Part shown: piece by piece, positions 40,049 to 49,101 of the stretch
Position numbering within the stretch: the first letter of the stretch is position 1
Layout of the letters: the number at the start of each line of letters is the position of its first letter
Assembly (NCBI GenBank): GCA_943330745.2
Contig: CALQIX020000004.1
Location: 1 to 64,000, forward strand
Length of the DNA stretch: 64,000 nucleotides
Direction of reading: 5' to 3'
Source: Lishizhenia tianjinensis
Lineage (GTDB): Bacteria; Bacteroidota; Bacteroidia; Flavobacteriales_D; Crocinitomicaceae
Notes under the pieces: model-generated
The model's input: only the letters and a program-made list of their open reading frames with translations
Told to the model about the DNA's origin: nothing
Databases searched by the model: none
Translations under genes and position numbers: made by a program

Positions 40049-41264
40049 ACCCTTCAAGTATAACGGACAGATTCGAGTCAATTCATCCAAAAGTCATGTT
40101 CAACGACTTCTTGCTCTTTCGCTATTATCAAATAACAGAACTATAATAAAGGGATATCAATCTTGCGAAGATAACGAAGCTTGTTTATCCGTTATTCAAC
40201 AATTTGGAGCAGAAGTGACTGGAAATGAAACATTAACAATTCAACCACCCACTAGAAAAAAGAAAGAATCAATTAGCTTATCGGTTAATGAATCCGGATT
40301 ATGCCTTCGGATGTTTGCATTTATCTCGACATTATTTGGAGAGAAAATAACACTCTCTGGTTCAGGAACTTTATTGAATAGACCGCTTATTTTTCTTGAA
40401 AACGCGTTAACAAATAGTGGTTTAAACATTAAAAACTCCAATTTCCCTTTAGAATTTTCGGGAGAAGTAAACGGGAGTGGTATTCATTTGGATGGATCCG
40501 AAAGCTCTCAAATGCTCACAGGGCTGTTAATAACAAGTCCTTTACTGCCAACAGATACCACTATTTTTGTTTCCGATTTGACCAGCAAACCCTATATAGA
40601 CTTAACGATTCAGTTAATGAAAGAATTTGGCGTTTCTATTGTGAATGACGGATACAAAACATTTATGATAAAAGGAAATCAGCAGTATATTGGTCGAGAA
40701 ATAGATATTGAAGGAGACTGGAGCGGTGCAGCAAATCATGTAATCGGAGCAGCGATTTCAGGGAAAATTAAATTAAGAGGTTTAAAAATAGATTCAAATC
40801 AAGCAGATAAGATTTGTTTGGAAATTGTGAAATTATTTGGAGCATCAGTCACATGGAAAGAAGGAGATTTAATTGTCGAAAAAGCACGTTCTCCCAAACC
40901 TTTTAATGTAGATTTAACGGATAATCCTGATTTGTTTCCCATTTTAGCAATTTTAGCTTGTGCAGCAGCAGGAACATCTGTTTTCACAGGAACAGAAAGG
41001 CTTTTACACAAAGAATCGAATCGATTGCAAACCGTGGAAGAAATGCTTTCCGTTTTCGGTGTTTTTTATTCAACAAGAGAAAACACGATTGAAATTCATG
41101 GAAAAGGTCAGATCAATGGGGGTATTATCAACACGTATAATGATCATCGAATTGCAATGGCAGCAACAGTTGCAGCATGCCTATCAACGAACGAAATCTT
41201 ACTTACAAGTCCTCATTGCATTGATAAATCATATCCTAATTTTTTTAGTGATTTGGGACAATAA
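40035..41264 (+). CDS. aroA: 3-phosphoshikimate 1-carboxyvinyltransferase (EPSP synthase)
   Basis: AroA transfers enolpyruvate from PEP to shikimate 3-phosphate. The 409-residue protein is a little shorter than the E. coli enzyme. It has SSKSHVQRLLALSLLSNN in the N terminus, NESGLCLRMFAF, GSESSQMLTGLL, DNPDLFPILAILACAAAG and YNDHRIAMAATVAA. The N-terminal overlap with the DAHP synthase-chorismate mutase gene implies an operon for the chorismate pathway. Its 3' end overlaps the convergent MFS gene by 20 nt. Confidence 0.93.
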   Translation: MRAIKPFKYNGQIRVNSSKSHVQRLLALSLLSNNRTIIKGYQSCEDNEACLSVIQQFGAEVTGNETLTIQPPTRKKKESISLSVNESGLCLRMFAFISTLFGEKITLSGSGTLLNRPLIFLENALTNSGLNIKNSNFPLEFSGEVNGSGIHLDGSESSQMLTGLLITSPLLPTDTTIFVSDLTSKPYIDLTIQLMKEFGVSIVNDGYKTFMIKGNQQYIGREIDIEGDWSGAANHVIGAAISGKIKLRGLKIDSNQADKICLEIVKLFGASVTWKEGDLIVEKARSPKPFNVDLTDNPDLFPILAILACAAAGTSVFTGTERLLHKESNRLQTVEEMLSVFGVFYSTRENTIEIHGKGQINGGIINTYNDHRIAMAATVAACLSTNEILLTSPHCIDKSYPNFFSDLGQ

Positions 41265-42576
41265 TTCGTTCTTCTTTTGGAACAAAAAATAAAAAAATCA
41301 ATCCAAAGACAAAAAACATTGCAACGGAAATAATGGAAAATCGAATATCATCGAATAAAAATTCCATCAAAGCAAAGAAAGCTGTTCCGATTACCATTCC
41401 TATTTTTTCAGCTACATCATAAAATGAAAAATAACTTGCATGATCTGTTGTTTCCGGTAGATACTTGGAATAAGTTGAACGTGCAATTGCCTGAACACCA
41501 CCCATTACCAAACCAACAAAGGCTGCAAGCGTGTAAAATTCATTCGGCGTTCGAATAAAAAACGCAAAAACACAGATGATAATCCAAATGGAAACACTTC
41601 CAATTAATGCATTGATATTTCCTGTTTTTCGAGCGATTATTGATGTTATTTTTGCACCTAAAGCTCCAACCAGTTGAATGAGTAAAATTGCTATAATTAA
41701 TCCTGACTTATTACTGTTTTCTGGCCACTCAATTTCTTTACTCGCAAAGACAGTTGCCATAAGCATAACAGTTTGTACGCCTGTATTAAAAAAGAAGAAT
41801 GAAACCAAAAATCGTTTCAAACGAACTGTTTGCCTAAACTCTAAAAACACTTTTTTCAACTCTCTAAATCCTTTCCATATGTAGTCTTTTTCCGGTTTTT
41901 TGCCATATACATTATTTGGTAAAACGCGGTAAGTTATTTGAGCAAAACCAATCCACCAAAACGCAACCAACAAAAAACTAACTTTAGTGTAACTGTTATC
42001 AATACCCATTATCAGTGCAAGACAAATTACAAGTAACAAAGTAGCTCCAATATATCCAGCAATAAAACCACTTGCAGAAACACGATCATGATCTTGTGGT
42101 TCAGCAATTTCGGGTAAAAAGGCATTATAAAAAACCAAGCTATTCCAAAATCCTATCGTTCCAAAGAAAATGGACAACATCCCGAGTTCAATTTGATTTG
42201 GGTCAAAAAAATAAAGTGACGCACATGAAAGCGAACCTAAATAACAGAAGAACTTCATGAATTTCTTTTTTGAACCTGTATAATCTGCAATACCAGACAA
42301 TAATGGCGACAGAAAACTCACACACAAGAAGCCCAAGGACAACACTAAAGAATAGATGACACTTGGAGAAACCTGATATCCAAAAAAATCTACAGTAACC
42401 ATACCAGGATCCACCTCATCTGCCGAAGAACCAATACTCTTAGCATAAACAGCTCGCGTACTGGCCTCATAAAAAATCGGAAATATAGCAGAAGACACAA
42501 CTAAATTATACACCGAATTCGCCCAATCATAGGTTACCCATCCGCGGATGATTTTTTTATCCCCTTTTACTATCAT
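41245..42576 (-). CDS. MFS permease of the UMF1 (Atg22-like) group
   Basis: The 443-residue protein has about twelve membrane segments. Its start, RGWVTYDWANSVYNLVV, is typical of the UMF1/Atg22 group, and it contains FYNAFLPEIAEPQDHDRVSASGFI, written here as FYNAFLPEIA, and ARSTYSKYLPE. These are uncharacterised major-facilitator transporters, in fungi linked to vacuolar amino acid efflux. It is monocistronic; the 3' end overlaps aroA. TACATTTA, one base off the -7 consensus, lies close to the start codon. Confidence 0.85.
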   Translation of the reverse strand: MIVKGDKKIIRGWVTYDWANSVYNLVVSSAIFPIFYEASTRAVYAKSIGSSADEVDPGMVTVDFFGYQVSPSVIYSLVLSLGFLCVSFLSPLLSGIADYTGSKKKFMKFFCYLGSLSCASLYFFDPNQIELGMLSIFFGTIGFWNSLVFYNAFLPEIAEPQDHDRVSASGFIAGYIGATLLLVICLALIMGIDNSYTKVSFLLVAFWWIGFAQITYRVLPNNVYGKKPEKDYIWKGFRELKKVFLEFRQTVRLKRFLVSFFFFNTGVQTVMLMATVFASKEIEWPENSNKSGLIIAILLIQLVGALGAKITSIIARKTGNINALIGSVSIWIIICVFAFFIRTPNEFYTLAAFVGLVMGGVQAIARSTYSKYLPETTDHASYFSFYDVAEKIGMVIGTAFFALMEFLFDDIRFSIISVAMFFVFGLIFLFFVPKEERIIVPNH

Positions 42577-42613
42577 GGAATAAATGTAAAAAATAAAAGT
42601 GAATTTGTAAGCG

Positions 42614-43174
42614 TTATTTAATTTCTAAGTCAAATTGACTCAATAAACCAGGCAATCCTACCAATGAGAATTTTGCTTTTTTTACTTTATTAGTGGACGG
42701 ATCAATTTGAAAATAGTTGGCCGTTGAAAAATTCGCCTTTTCTAGATTCGTTTTTTCAAATAGTGCGAGCTGTAAGTTGGATCTATCAAAATCACTTAAG
42801 GTTAAATCAGCTTGGGTAAAATCTACTTCCTGTAAATCACACAACTGAAAAAGCGTATTTTTCAAGGTTAATTTATAAAAAGAAGCGTGATTTAAATTGC
42901 AATTAGCGAAAGAAAGTTGCAGTGAAAAAGGATTTGCATTTTCAAAAAGAACTCCCATTATTTTGCATCCATCAAATTTCACTGATTGAAAGGATGTATT
43001 TGTAACTTGAATTAAGCTTAAGTTACAGTCCTTAAATGTACAATCAATAAATTTATAATTAGTCCACTTTTCTCCGCTAAAATCGCATTCTTCAAAAGAG
43101 CAGTCCTCATACTGACCGAGAATGATTTCACTTTTTTCAGCTCGAAAAAACGATTTGTCTACAATCTGAACCAT
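42614..43174 (-). CDS. Pentapeptide-repeat protein
   Basis: The 186-residue protein is built of repeats with the A(D/N)LxF pattern: CSFEECDFSGEKW, CTFKDCNLSLIQ, CKIMGVLFENANP, CNLNHASFYK, CDLQEVDFTQADL and LEKANFSTANYF. These fold into a right-handed quadrilateral beta-helix. Relatives such as Qnr and McbG bind type II topoisomerases by mimicking DNA, but most family members have no known role. It is the last gene of a minus-strand run that begins at panB, 6 nt after the AlaDH-like gene. Confidence 0.88.
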   Translation of the reverse strand: MVQIVDKSFFRAEKSEIILGQYEDCSFEECDFSGEKWTNYKFIDCTFKDCNLSLIQVTNTSFQSVKFDGCKIMGVLFENANPFSLQLSFANCNLNHASFYKLTLKNTLFQLCDLQEVDFTQADLTLSDFDRSNLQLALFEKTNLEKANFSTANYFQIDPSTNKVKKAKFSLVGLPGLLSQFDLEIK

Positions 43175-43180
43175 GAGTAA

Positions 43181-44404
43181 TTAATCAAGTAATCCGTCGG
43201 CATATTCTTGCAAATACGCAAAACCCGCTGTCAATTCACCGGATGAATTTGTTTCAGAAGCTCTATCTATAATTGCGTAAGGATCTTCTCTAAGTAGCGC
43301 TGGAAGCACATGCTTTATTAATTCATTTCCGAAATCCTCAGAGGCGTCTTTGGGTAATTCACACGGTAGATTATCAACAGCCATAACAGCAATTGATCCT
43401 CTTTCTTTGAAATTCACCTCGTTCCCTGTCATAGGATCATATCCAAAAATTGGGTCGGTAATTTTACTTGGGCGAAGTGTACAAGCAATCGGACCTGCAA
43501 TATCACATGAAATATCAGCAACTACAGATAATTTTCTATTCGGATGATTTAAATCTTCTTGGGACAAAATAATGGGTGATTTATTACTCCAAAAATGACA
43601 GGGAATATACATGTCTACTTTTGAAACGAACCTAGAAAGGATAGATTTATATTTTTCTGGATTTGAATAAAATTCTTTTTTATCAAACATTCTACCGTCA
43701 ATTGGCGCATAATAATCCTCAAGTTCCAAATGAGCGAAAACAGGCTCATTGAATTCCATGGATAGAATTTCATCTGGTGTAACTTCTTTAATCGGTAGTA
43801 AATCCATTATTTCGCGAGCGCCATGTCCTACTCTACCAAAGCCAGTTAGAATACATTTAAAATTTGAAGGAAAGCTAACTTTTTTTAATTCTTCCTCCAC
43901 CTCAATTCTATTTGCACACTGATTCGCTGGCTTCATGTTGTATGAATCATTTTTCAAGCCCCAAGTTAAAAACCCATTGTAAGTTCCAACGATTCCAGCA
44001 TAGCGACCAAATCCAATTAATCGTTTATTGTTTTTATCTTTAATAACTTCATAATCTATCAGTCTTATTTTGTTATCCAAAACAGCCCTTAACAATTGCT
44101 GATTGTACGCTTGCTTTTTAATCGTATGAGAAAAGAATAGAAAGGTTTTATTGGGAACGAGATCCGAAACATTTACTTCTTTAACACCAATAATTATGTC
44201 ACATTCTTTGATTGAATCCACAAGCATAATTCCCTCAGCTGCATATTCTTCGTCTGAAAATGTACGAATTGGACTGCGCTGAACTTGAATTTTGACATCA
44301 GGATACACAATTTCAATTGCACGGCATTGTTTTGGAGTTAATGCTACCCGAAAATCAGGTGGAACTTTTCCCTCTTTTATAATGCCTATTGTGGTGGTTT
44401 TCAT
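43181..44404 (-). CDS. AlaDH/saccharopine-dehydrogenase-like NAD(P)-dependent oxidoreductase
   Basis: The 407-residue protein belongs to the alanine dehydrogenase/transhydrogenase fold group. The N-terminal domain starts TIGIIKEGKVPPDFRVALTP and the Rossmann part has ILTGFGRVGHGAREI. The C-terminal half, with SVVADISCDIAGPIACTLRP and ELTAGFAYLQEYADG, resembles lysine-forming saccharopine dehydrogenase more than alanine dehydrogenase. The physiological reaction is not clear. It is 13 nt downstream of the HTH-HAD gene and in the same run as a DAHP synthase and an RPE-CBS fusion. Confidence 0.75.
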   Translation of the reverse strand: MKTTTIGIIKEGKVPPDFRVALTPKQCRAIEIVYPDVKIQVQRSPIRTFSDEEYAAEGIMLVDSIKECDIIIGVKEVNVSDLVPNKTFLFFSHTIKKQAYNQQLLRAVLDNKIRLIDYEVIKDKNNKRLIGFGRYAGIVGTYNGFLTWGLKNDSYNMKPANQCANRIEVEEELKKVSFPSNFKCILTGFGRVGHGAREIMDLLPIKEVTPDEILSMEFNEPVFAHLELEDYYAPIDGRMFDKKEFYSNPEKYKSILSRFVSKVDMYIPCHFWSNKSPIILSQEDLNHPNRKLSVVADISCDIAGPIACTLRPSKITDPIFGYDPMTGNEVNFKERGSIAVMAVDNLPCELPKDASEDFGNELIKHVLPALLREDPYAIIDRASETNSSGELTAGFAYLQEYADGLLD

Positions 44405-44417
44405 GATTGTAGAAATA

Positions 44418-45095
44418 TTAAGAAATCGGGGATTCTATCAAATAATTATCAATGAAGTTTCGAACACAACCATCTCCTCCTTTATTGGATAAAATAATGT
44501 CTACTTCTGTTTTCACGGCATTAACTGCATTGACTGGACAAGCAGAAAAACCAACTTTTCGAATGCACTCAAGGTCATTTACATCATCTCCCAAATAAGC
44601 GACTTGATTGAGATCGATAGCCAATTCAGAACACCAATTCGATAACACTTCTAATTTTTTATCTTGACCTACATAACACAAGGAAACACCTAACATCTCA
44701 GCTCTTTTCTGAACCATCGAATGAGTAAAACCAGAGGATAAAAAGGCAACTTGAACATTGTTTTGTTGTAATCGCATAATTCCCAAACCATCTTTTGTAT
44801 TGAATTTTTTAATTTGATCACCATTTTCTGTGAAGTACATACCGCCGTCGGTTAAAACACCATCCACATCCAACACTAACAACTTGATATTTTTCGCCTT
44901 TTTTTTCCATTGCCCCTCTTTAAAGAGAGGTTTGAAAAGCAAAGACAATAAATCTACCTCATATTCTTCGCAGACTGCTTCTAAATCAAAAACGGTAAGC
45001 TCATGAACATCTTCCACATCTAAATCACTCAGGAAATCTTGAAAATCAATTCCAAATTTGGAGCATAAGCCCTTAATATTTTGTTCTAATTGCAT
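44418..45095 (-). CDS. KdsC-like HAD phosphatase with N-terminal HTH-like extension
   Basis: The C-terminal ~155 residues are a HAD phosphatase of the KdsC (Kdo 8-phosphate phosphatase) type, with LLVLDVDGVLTDGGMYF, FNTKDGLGIMRL, FLSSG and YLGDDVNDLE. About 65 residues precede it (KFGIDFQDFLSDLDVEDVHE, then LTVFDLEAVCEEYEVDLLSL). Their pattern resembles an XRE-type helix-turn-helix or a HIPIP-like small helical domain, which normal KdsC lacks. The gene is next to a DAHP synthase (one base gap). The substrate may be Kdo 8-phosphate or a related phosphorylated sugar acid. Confidence 0.8.
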   Translation of the reverse strand: MQLEQNIKGLCSKFGIDFQDFLSDLDVEDVHELTVFDLEAVCEEYEVDLLSLLFKPLFKEGQWKKKAKNIKLLVLDVDGVLTDGGMYFTENGDQIKKFNTKDGLGIMRLQQNNVQVAFLSSGFTHSMVQKRAEMLGVSLCYVGQDKKLEVLSNWCSELAIDLNQVAYLGDDVNDLECIRKVGFSACPVNAVNAVKTEVDIILSNKGGDGCVRNFIDNYLIESPIS

Positions 45096-45096
45096 G

Positions 45097-46095
45097 TTAT
45101 ACTATTTTATATCCAACGCTTTCAGCAACTGGACGTAAGGAATTTAATAATTCTGTAAATTGTTGATAATCCAATTGTTGTGAGGCATCTGATTTTGCTG
45201 TTTTTGGAGTGGGATGCGCCTCAATCAACAATCCGTCAATTCCCATTGCAACACATGCACGAGCCAATACTGGAACACCATAGGCATACCCCATAGCATG
45301 GGAAGGATCCAGAATAATTGGCAAGTTTGTATATTCCTGCAACCAAGCAACACCGCACAAATCTAAGGTGAATCGTGTTCCAGTTTCGAATGTTCGTAAT
45401 CCACGCTCGCACAAAATCACATTTTCATTCCCACCAGATAAAACAAACTCCGCGGCTTGCACAAATTCTTGAAGGGTAGTTCCAAAACCACGTTTAATTA
45501 ATACAGGCTTGGAAGTTTTTGCACATGCACGCAATATACCTTGGTCATACATTGCTTTTGCTCCAACCTGGATCACATCCGTATATTCAATAATTTCGGC
45601 AATATGGGTAGCATCTCTCGCTTCGGTAATTACATTCAGACCAAATTCTTCGCGCATTTTCGCTAATAATTTCAAGCCATCCAAGCCCATTCCTTGAAAG
45701 GAATACGGACTCGTTCGTGGTTTATAACACCCTCCTCGTAGCGTTGTTAATCCTAAACCAACCAGCAATTCAGCTGAACTTCGGATTTGATCTTCCGATT
45801 CAACACTGCAAGGACCTCCGATCAACAAAGTATTCTTCGTATCCCCGCCAATTGTCACATTAGACAAACTAATTCTTCGCTTGTTTGAATTGAATGCTTT
45901 TGATGCTAATTGTATGTCATTTGCAAAAACCCAAAATTTATCTACGTGGTGTTCTATAGACGATGGAACCTCTTTTACATTCGATCCAGTGATTAACAAG
46001 ATTTCCCCATCCATACGAATGCAAAACGCTTGATTTTCAACCGCTAATTGATTAGCTTGTTCGGCGGAAACTGTATTTTTTAATTGAAGAATCAT
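45097..46095 (-). CDS. aroF: 3-deoxy-7-phosphoheptulonate (DAHP) synthase, type I-beta
   Basis: The 332-residue protein has an N-terminal ferredoxin-like regulatory domain (about residues 1-68) and a TIM barrel with GGPCSVESEDQIRSS, KPRTSPYSFQGMG, QVGAKAMYDQ, LIKRGFGTT, CERGLRTFETGTRF and DPSHAMGYAYGV. The KPRTS segment marks DAHP synthase (erythrose 4-phosphate substrate) rather than Kdo 8-phosphate synthase. It overlaps the RPE-CBS gene by 4 nt and is followed directly by the HTH-HAD phosphatase gene. The window therefore carries two DAHP synthases, this one with the regulatory domain and one fused to chorismate mutase. Confidence 0.92.
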   Translation of the reverse strand: MILQLKNTVSAEQANQLAVENQAFCIRMDGEILLITGSNVKEVPSSIEHHVDKFWVFANDIQLASKAFNSNKRRISLSNVTIGGDTKNTLLIGGPCSVESEDQIRSSAELLVGLGLTTLRGGCYKPRTSPYSFQGMGLDGLKLLAKMREEFGLNVITEARDATHIAEIIEYTDVIQVGAKAMYDQGILRACAKTSKPVLIKRGFGTTLQEFVQAAEFVLSGGNENVILCERGLRTFETGTRFTLDLCGVAWLQEYTNLPIILDPSHAMGYAYGVPVLARACVAMGIDGLLIEAHPTPKTAKSDASQQLDYQQFTELLNSLRPVAESVGYKIV

Positions 46096-47096
46096 AATTC
46101 TGCTTTAATGAGGTTGACAAAGTTAACAATTCCAACTGCTTTTCCGTCTGAATTTACCACAGGCAAGTACATCACCGGAAACACACAAGACTTTATCAAC
46201 TGTAACATTTCAACCACCGTTTGATTGGATTGAATCACTAATGGACTCGCATTCATCATTATAGCTGGTGTTAGTTCCCTTAAATTATTCAGGCATTTGA
46301 GTAATCCTTTCCGAATATCTGCACTCGAAATTAATCCAATTAATTTATTCGATGAATCAAGAACTAAGCAAAATCCCAAATTCCCATTTTCAATGGTTTC
46401 TAACACTGCTCTCATGTTGTTTTCAGAACTATCAATAATTGGACATTCCTCAATTGGCGTCATAAAATCACCCACTTGAAATTGAGAGGCAATTTCCCTG
46501 CTTTGTAAATTAAAAAGAGCATGCCCAATACTTGGCTCATTGAATAAATAGGATCCAGAAACAGAACAACTCACACCCATATTTCGCAAGATGAATGAAA
46601 CTTCTCCATTTACTCCGCCATCTACATGAATGGATTTGGAAGGATATTCTTTTCTAAACCGTCTTATCTTATCAAAATTAACTTTATCAAACAAACCTCC
46701 ACTTTGCCCTGGAGTTGTTGCCATTATCAGAATAAAATCAAAATCAGTATAATTTTCAAAAATCGAAATGGGTGTATTTGTAGTTACAGCAATGCCTTTT
46801 TTTCCGGAAATCTCTTTCGGAATAGTGAGTTTAGTAGTTAAATTTTCAAATTGAAAAGTCACATATTCAACCGGATTTTGAATGAGTAAATCAAAATATT
46901 TTTCAGGCGAAGAGGTGATAATGTGCAAATCGATTGGAATGGAGCACCATTTTCTAATTTTGATAATGTCATTAAAAACAGTTAAATCATCGTTGCAATC
47001 AATATGTAATAAATCCACTTGATGATTGTTCAGATCTAAAATCACTTGTTCTAGAGCACGTTTTTTGTCGCTGTAAATGGATGCGGATATTTTCAT
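46092..47096 (-). CDS. Ribulose-phosphate-3-epimerase-like barrel fused to a CBS-domain pair
   Basis: Residues 1-200 form a ribulose-phosphate 3-epimerase-like barrel. The four metal-binding positions of the family are kept: His31 and Asp33 in LLHIDC, His58 in DLHII, and Asp159 in HVDGGVN; the phosphate-binding PGQSGGLF is also present. Sequence is otherwise quite diverged. Residues about 210-334 form a pair of CBS domains (VGDFMTPIEECPII, LIGLISSADIRKGLL, AVGIVNFVNLI), which usually bind adenine nucleotides and regulate. I know of no standard RPE with this tail. The gene overlaps the capA-like gene upstream and the DAHP synthase gene downstream by 4 nt each. Confidence 0.78.
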   Translation of the reverse strand: MKISASIYSDKKRALEQVILDLNNHQVDLLHIDCNDDLTVFNDIIKIRKWCSIPIDLHIITSSPEKYFDLLIQNPVEYVTFQFENLTTKLTIPKEISGKKGIAVTTNTPISIFENYTDFDFILIMATTPGQSGGLFDKVNFDKIRRFRKEYPSKSIHVDGGVNGEVSFILRNMGVSCSVSGSYLFNEPSIGHALFNLQSREIASQFQVGDFMTPIEECPIIDSSENNMRAVLETIENGNLGFCLVLDSSNKLIGLISSADIRKGLLKCLNNLRELTPAIMMNASPLVIQSNQTVVEMLQLIKSCVFPVMYLPVVNSDGKAVGIVNFVNLIKAEL

Positions 47097-48241
47097 TTGA
47101 ACTTAAAAAAGAAATTACCTTCTTCATCAAAATTGGCATTGGATTGAGGGAAATCAGTTAATGTTAATTGTTTTATTTCGTTTAATGCAGCAAGACTTTT
47201 ATCGAATATCGGGCCACCTTCTCCGATTTGTTTAATAGAAACTATCTTTCCTTCTACAAATGATCCATCGCGTTTTAATTTCAATTGAAAAAGAGGAGCT
47301 ATTCCGGCATTTCCTTTTAAGCTAAACCTACCATAGGTGCAAAAATTTCCCATCGAATAAGTGATGAATTTCCCTTTATATTGATCGATTGCACGAGATA
47401 CATGAGGTCCATGCCCCAAAATAACATCTGCCCCAGCATCAATCGCTTTACGAGCGAACTCAGTTACATTTCCCCTGTTTTCGCCTAAAAAGACTTCCGT
47501 TTTTTTCGGGACATGAGTTGCACTTGGTCCTTCAGCGCCACCATGAAAAGAAACGATCACAATGTCGCAGGTTTTATCTAATTCTTTAATTGTATTGGTT
47601 AATAAGGTATAATCCGTCAAGGATAAACATCCATTATTTGGTGCAAAGGCGGTAAATCCAATTTTCAATCCTTTTATTGTCAGTATTCCTTTCGGGCAAG
47701 TAGTTTGTCCGGCAAAACAAAATCCTCGCTCTGTTAGTGCCCGAACAGTATTCTTACGGCCAGTCGTTCCAAAATCACCCACGTGATTATTTGCGATGGA
47801 TAACATATTGAATCCGGCCTCTTTCAATTGGTCTAAAAAATATTCCGGTTGCCTGAAAGCATAACATTTAGAGGGATCGGAACATGATTTTACCTCTCCA
47901 CCGCTATTGAGTACGGTGCCTTCGAGATTTCCAAAAACAATATCACCCATTTTAAAATACTCCATCATTGGTGCTAGCAATTTTAACTCTTTGGGAGGGA
48001 GATAACTTTCGTTTGGATAATTTGTTCCCATCATGATATCCCCCACGGCCACAAGGGTTATTGTTTCATCCTCTTGCGAAGTTTGCTTTTTATTTATCGC
48101 ACGTTTGGTAGGACCTGATTTGCCAGAACTCGTTGAGTTATCCTTGAATTGAACCGCATAAATCCCAATTGAAATCAATAATCCAATCAATAGAAAAAGA
48201 AGTGTACGCATAAAAAAGGTTTTAATATTGTTCGGTCTCAT
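47093..48241 (-). CDS. CapA-family (PGA_cap) metallophosphatase-like protein
   Basis: The 382-residue protein has an N-terminal membrane anchor or signal segment (about residues 12-30). A CapA-type domain follows, with [39 protein letters not shown] and ILGHGPHVS. CapA proteins are needed for poly-gamma-glutamate capsule export in Bacillus; related folds may act as phosphoesterases. No capB or capC is nearby, so capsule formation is not supported. It starts 20 nt inside panB; ATG 48211 (just before the hydrophobic segment) would avoid the overlap. Confidence 0.85.
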   Translation of the reverse strand: MRPNNIKTFFMRTLLFLLIGLLISIGIYAVQFKDNSTSSGKSGPTKRAINKKQTSQEDETITLVAVGDIMMGTNYPNESYLPPKELKLLAPMMEYFKMGDIVFGNLEGTVLNSGGEVKSCSDPSKCYAFRQPEYFLDQLKEAGFNMLSIANNHVGDFGTTGRKNTVRALTERGFCFAGQTTCPKGILTIKGLKIGFTAFAPNNGCLSLTDYTLLTNTIKELDKTCDIVIVSFHGGAEGPSATHVPKKTEVFLGENRGNVTEFARKAIDAGADVILGHGPHVSRAIDQYKGKFITYSMGNFCTYGRFSLKGNAGIAPLFQLKLKRDGSFVEGKIVSIKQIGEGGPIFDKSLAALNEIKQLTLTDFPQSNANFDEEGNFFFKFK

Positions 48242-49037
48242 TTGGAAAATCTACTGCTTTAACATCCGAAATGTATTGTTTAAATGAATTAAGCATTTGC
48301 TCATGCAAGTTGTTGTATTTTCTCAAAAACCGCGGATTAAATTCATTATTAATTCCTAACATATCATGAACAACTAAAACTTGACCATCTACTCCATGAC
48401 CAGCACCAATTCCAATGATAGGAATTTGAACAGTTTCGGCAACTTTTGTCGCTAAATTGGCTGGAATTTTTTCCAAAACAATCGAAAAACAACCTGCTTC
48501 TTCTAATAATTTTGCATCACTCATTAATTGAGCAGCCTCTTCTTCCTCTTTCGCTCGAACTACATAGGTTCCAAATTTATAAATCGACTGTGGTGTTAAA
48601 CCCAAGTGACCCATTACGGGAATTCCTGCGGTTAAAATTCGTTTGACAGATTCTATTATTTCACTTCCACCTTCCATTTTTACTGCATGGGCCCCGGCCT
48701 CTTTCATAATTCGAATCGCACTCGATAATGCTTCTTTGGAATTTCCTTGATAACTTCCAAATGGTAAATCCACCACTACGAGGGACCTGCTAACCGCACG
48801 AACGACAGATCCAGCGTGATAAATCATTTGCTCCAATGTAATTGGAAGTGTTGTTTCATGCCCCGCCATTACATTCGATGCAGAATCACCAACAAGAATA
48901 ACATCGACTCCCGCCTCGTCAATTATTCTAGCCATTGAAAAATCATAACCCGTTAACATGGATATTTTCTCCTTCCGGTTTTTCATCTCCTGCAAAGTAT
49001 GCGTGGTGACTTTTTTTACGGGTTGATACGTTGACAT
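48222..49037 (-). CDS. panB: 3-methyl-2-oxobutanoate hydroxymethyltransferase
   Basis: PanB makes ketopantoate, the first committed step of pantothenate and coenzyme A synthesis. The 271-residue protein contains [44 protein letters not shown], and the ending [10 protein letters not shown]. Length is normal. It begins a run of seven minus-strand genes with overlaps or short gaps. The other steps of the pathway are not in the window except coaD at 16.5 kb. Confidence 0.96.
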   Translation of the reverse strand: MSTYQPVKKVTTHTLQEMKNRKEKISMLTGYDFSMARIIDEAGVDVILVGDSASNVMAGHETTLPITLEQMIYHAGSVVRAVSRSLVVVDLPFGSYQGNSKEALSSAIRIMKEAGAHAVKMEGGSEIIESVKRILTAGIPVMGHLGLTPQSIYKFGTYVVRAKEEEEAAQLMSDAKLLEEAGCFSIVLEKIPANLATKVAETVQIPIIGIGAGHGVDGQVLVVHDMLGINNEFNPRFLRKYNNLHEQMLNSFKQYISDVKAVDFPNETEQY

Positions 49038-49057
49038 AATGTGTGAATTAGGTGAAA

Positions 49058-49065
49058 CAAATCTA
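49058..49065 (-). promoter_or_regulatory. Candidate -7 box for panB operon
   Basis: Minus-strand TAGATTTG (TAnnTTTG) lies 20 nt before the panB ATG, predicting a leader of about 16 nt. It would drive the panB-to-pentapeptide run. A -33 partner is not obvious. Confidence 0.4.
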
Positions 49066-49101
49066 CGAATGTTTACTGACTCTTCGAGGACTCCTTATGG
49101 G

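Noticed and set aside
42614..43174. Quinolone-resistance Qnr gene
   Set aside because: It is a pentapeptide-repeat protein but shows no specific Qnr loops I can recognise; only the repeat fold is supported.
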